In this document: piece after piece, positions 63,099 to 64,000 of the stretch
Layout: each line of letters opens with the position of its first letter
How positions within the stretch are numbered: the stretch's first letter is position 1
Source of the DNA: Palsa-1400 sp036501625
Lineage (GTDB): Bacteria > Verrucomicrobiota > Verrucomicrobiia > Limisphaerales > Palsa-1400
Assembly: GCA_036501625.1 (NCBI GenBank)
Contig: DASXZY010000008.1
Span: 261,416-325,415, forward strand
Length of the DNA: 64,000 bases
Direction: 5' to 3'
Notes under the pieces: model-generated
Told to the model about the DNA's origin: nothing
Seen by the model: only the letters and a program-made list of their open reading frames with translations
The model's database searches: none
Translations under genes and position numbers: made by a program

Positions 63099-64000
63099 CT
63101 AAAACGTGGCGCCAGTGACGCCGGCCACTGTGTTGAAGCCCAGCGGAAAACTGGCGCCGCTGGGGGAAATCCATGCCAGGCTTCCAGCCACCTGGCCGCC
63201 GCTTAGATTGAGCCATCCTTCGAGCAAGCCGCCGCCATTATAAAGGCTGGTGTAAACCGGCACATACCCGCCCTGCCCGACCGGCACGCTCTGCGAAAAG
63301 GACGTTCCATCGCCCAGCACGCCATACAAAACCAGGGCGCCGTTGACCATCATGCCGGTGGCCGCGCCCGCTTTGGCGGGCGCATTGGTGGCCCCGGCCG
63401 TCGAGAGGGCCAGGTTGACTCCGTTCAAGTTGGTGATGGAGTTCGTGGCTTGCACGGCGAAGAGCGGAGAGCACCAGGCGTTGGTTTTGACCATATTGGT
63501 CATATAGCCCGCCAACTGCGGGTTGCCATTGATGGAACTCAATTGAATTCTCACATTCAAAATGCCCGAATTGGTGCTGATGGTGGCGGCGTAAAGCCCG
63601 GTGGTGTCCAAATTGCCCGACCAGGAATACGATTGCCCAGCGTTGTAAAGTTTCGCGCTGAACGCGCCATTGGCGGCCACGACGCAGTTGCCCAAAAATC
63701 CAGAAGTGGCTTCGGAAGCTTTGGCCGTGCCATTGGCATTGGTTTGATAAAACAGCCCATTATACGCGCCAGCCCCGTAGGCGAACATATTGCTGGCGTA
63801 AACCGCCAGGGTCGCGGGGGCGCTCGCGGCCATGCCCGCAACGTTGGAGGCGGTCAATATGTAAGGCGGCGTCAATAAATAACATTTACAACTCACTGGG
63901 GTGATGTTATCCATCACGGCGTGGTATCTCTTCGAGATATGCGCCGGAAGTTGCAGCATCTCTGGCCGCACCTGAATGAGCGGTCCAGGCGAATGCTGGC
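63099..64000 (-). CDS. C-terminal part of a secreted or surface protein, runs off the right edge
   Basis: The frame is open to base 64000, with about 300 residues visible, ending SGASFPLGFNTVAGVTGATF. It is rich in Gly, Ser, Thr, Asn and Ala with repeated short units (NGLFYQTNANG, ATSGFLGNCVVAANGAFSAK, YNAGQSYSWSGNLDTTGLY), as in large extracellular proteins of Verrucomicrobiota. No domain is recognised. The first visible part, including a GTG at 63971, may not be the true start, since the frame continues upstream. Confidence 0.65.
   Translation of the reverse strand, partial: QHSPGPLIQVRPEMLQLPAHISKRYHAVMDNITPVSCKCYLLTPPYILTASNVAGMAASAPATLAVYASNMFAYGAGAYNGLFYQTNANGTAKASEATSGFLGNCVVAANGAFSAKLYNAGQSYSWSGNLDTTGLYAATISTNSGILNVRIQLSSINGNPQLAGYMTNMVKTNAWCSPLFAVQATNSITNLNGVNLALSTAGATNAPAKAGAATGMMVNGALVLYGVLGDGTSFSQSVPVGQGGYVPVYTSLYNGGGLLEGWLNLSGGQVAGSLAWISPSGASFPLGFNTVAGVTGATF

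Noticed and set aside
1..64000. CRISPR array, tRNA genes or insertion sequences
   Set aside because: No regularly spaced direct repeats, no tRNA cloverleaf core in the spacers examined, and no transposase was found.

Overview
The window looks like chromosomal DNA of a Verrucomicrobiota bacterium, most likely a soil or freshwater lineage near Pedosphaera/Limisphaerales. This is inferred from gene content and protein style; no rRNA or other decisive marker is present. The DNA is GC-rich and gene-dense, with many ATGA or TAATG stop/start overlaps. No tRNA, complete rRNA, CRISPR array or insertion sequence was found.

Layout. 1-4602 (minus): circularly permuted ATP-grasp, alpha-E and transglutaminase/DUF2126 genes, the last running off the left edge. 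4837-6232 (minus): a HAD-Nudix fusion overlapping folB. 6257-6560: a decayed PemK/MazF-type toxin with an intact small antitoxin. 6597-7748: mnmA. 7697-11762 (minus): glycolate oxidase glcDEF and a secreted peroxiredoxin. 12370-14902 (minus): the N-terminal half of a split carB, and ruvB. 14994-15635: a HigBA-like pair with a broken toxin. 15822-16619: a secreted dienelactone hydrolase. 16630-21368 (minus): an ABC-2 exporter with a large membrane partner.

21439-34826 (plus) is the centre of the window. A beta-propeller lipoprotein, hypF, the small and large subunits of a group 1h (actinobacterial-type, high-affinity) [NiFe] hydrogenase, a conserved 350-residue protein of unknown function, a maturation protease, hypA and hypB are followed, with overlapping codons, by a soluble PAS histidine kinase, a response regulator and a hybrid kinase. 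The layout suggests that H2 scavenging and a cytoplasmic phosphorelay are expressed together. hypC, hypD and hypE are not in the window.

34827-39530 (minus): an ECF sigma factor with a membrane-anchored C-terminal extension, MTA phosphorylase, and a DCC/lipase-maturation-factor-like membrane protein. 39613-42861 (plus): glnD and an OsmC protein. 42877-49842 (minus): pgk-tpiA-secG-oppABC and a ComA-like synthase. 49911-56129: a divergent chemosensory cluster (cheW-cheA against cheR-HDOD-cheB-cheY-HDOD/CheX) with no receptor or flagellar gene. 56122-57317: a frameshifted MFS transporter. 57744-62958 (minus): the imuA-imuB-dnaE2 mutagenic repair cassette. A terminator and the C-terminal part of a secreted or surface protein close the window.

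Two spacers, 11763-12369 and 57318-57743, hold no convincing gene but share degenerate sequence units and hairpins. The points most worth following up are the HAD-Nudix/FolB arrangement, the hydrogenase-phosphorelay operon with its unknown 350-residue protein, and the HDOD-CheX fusion.
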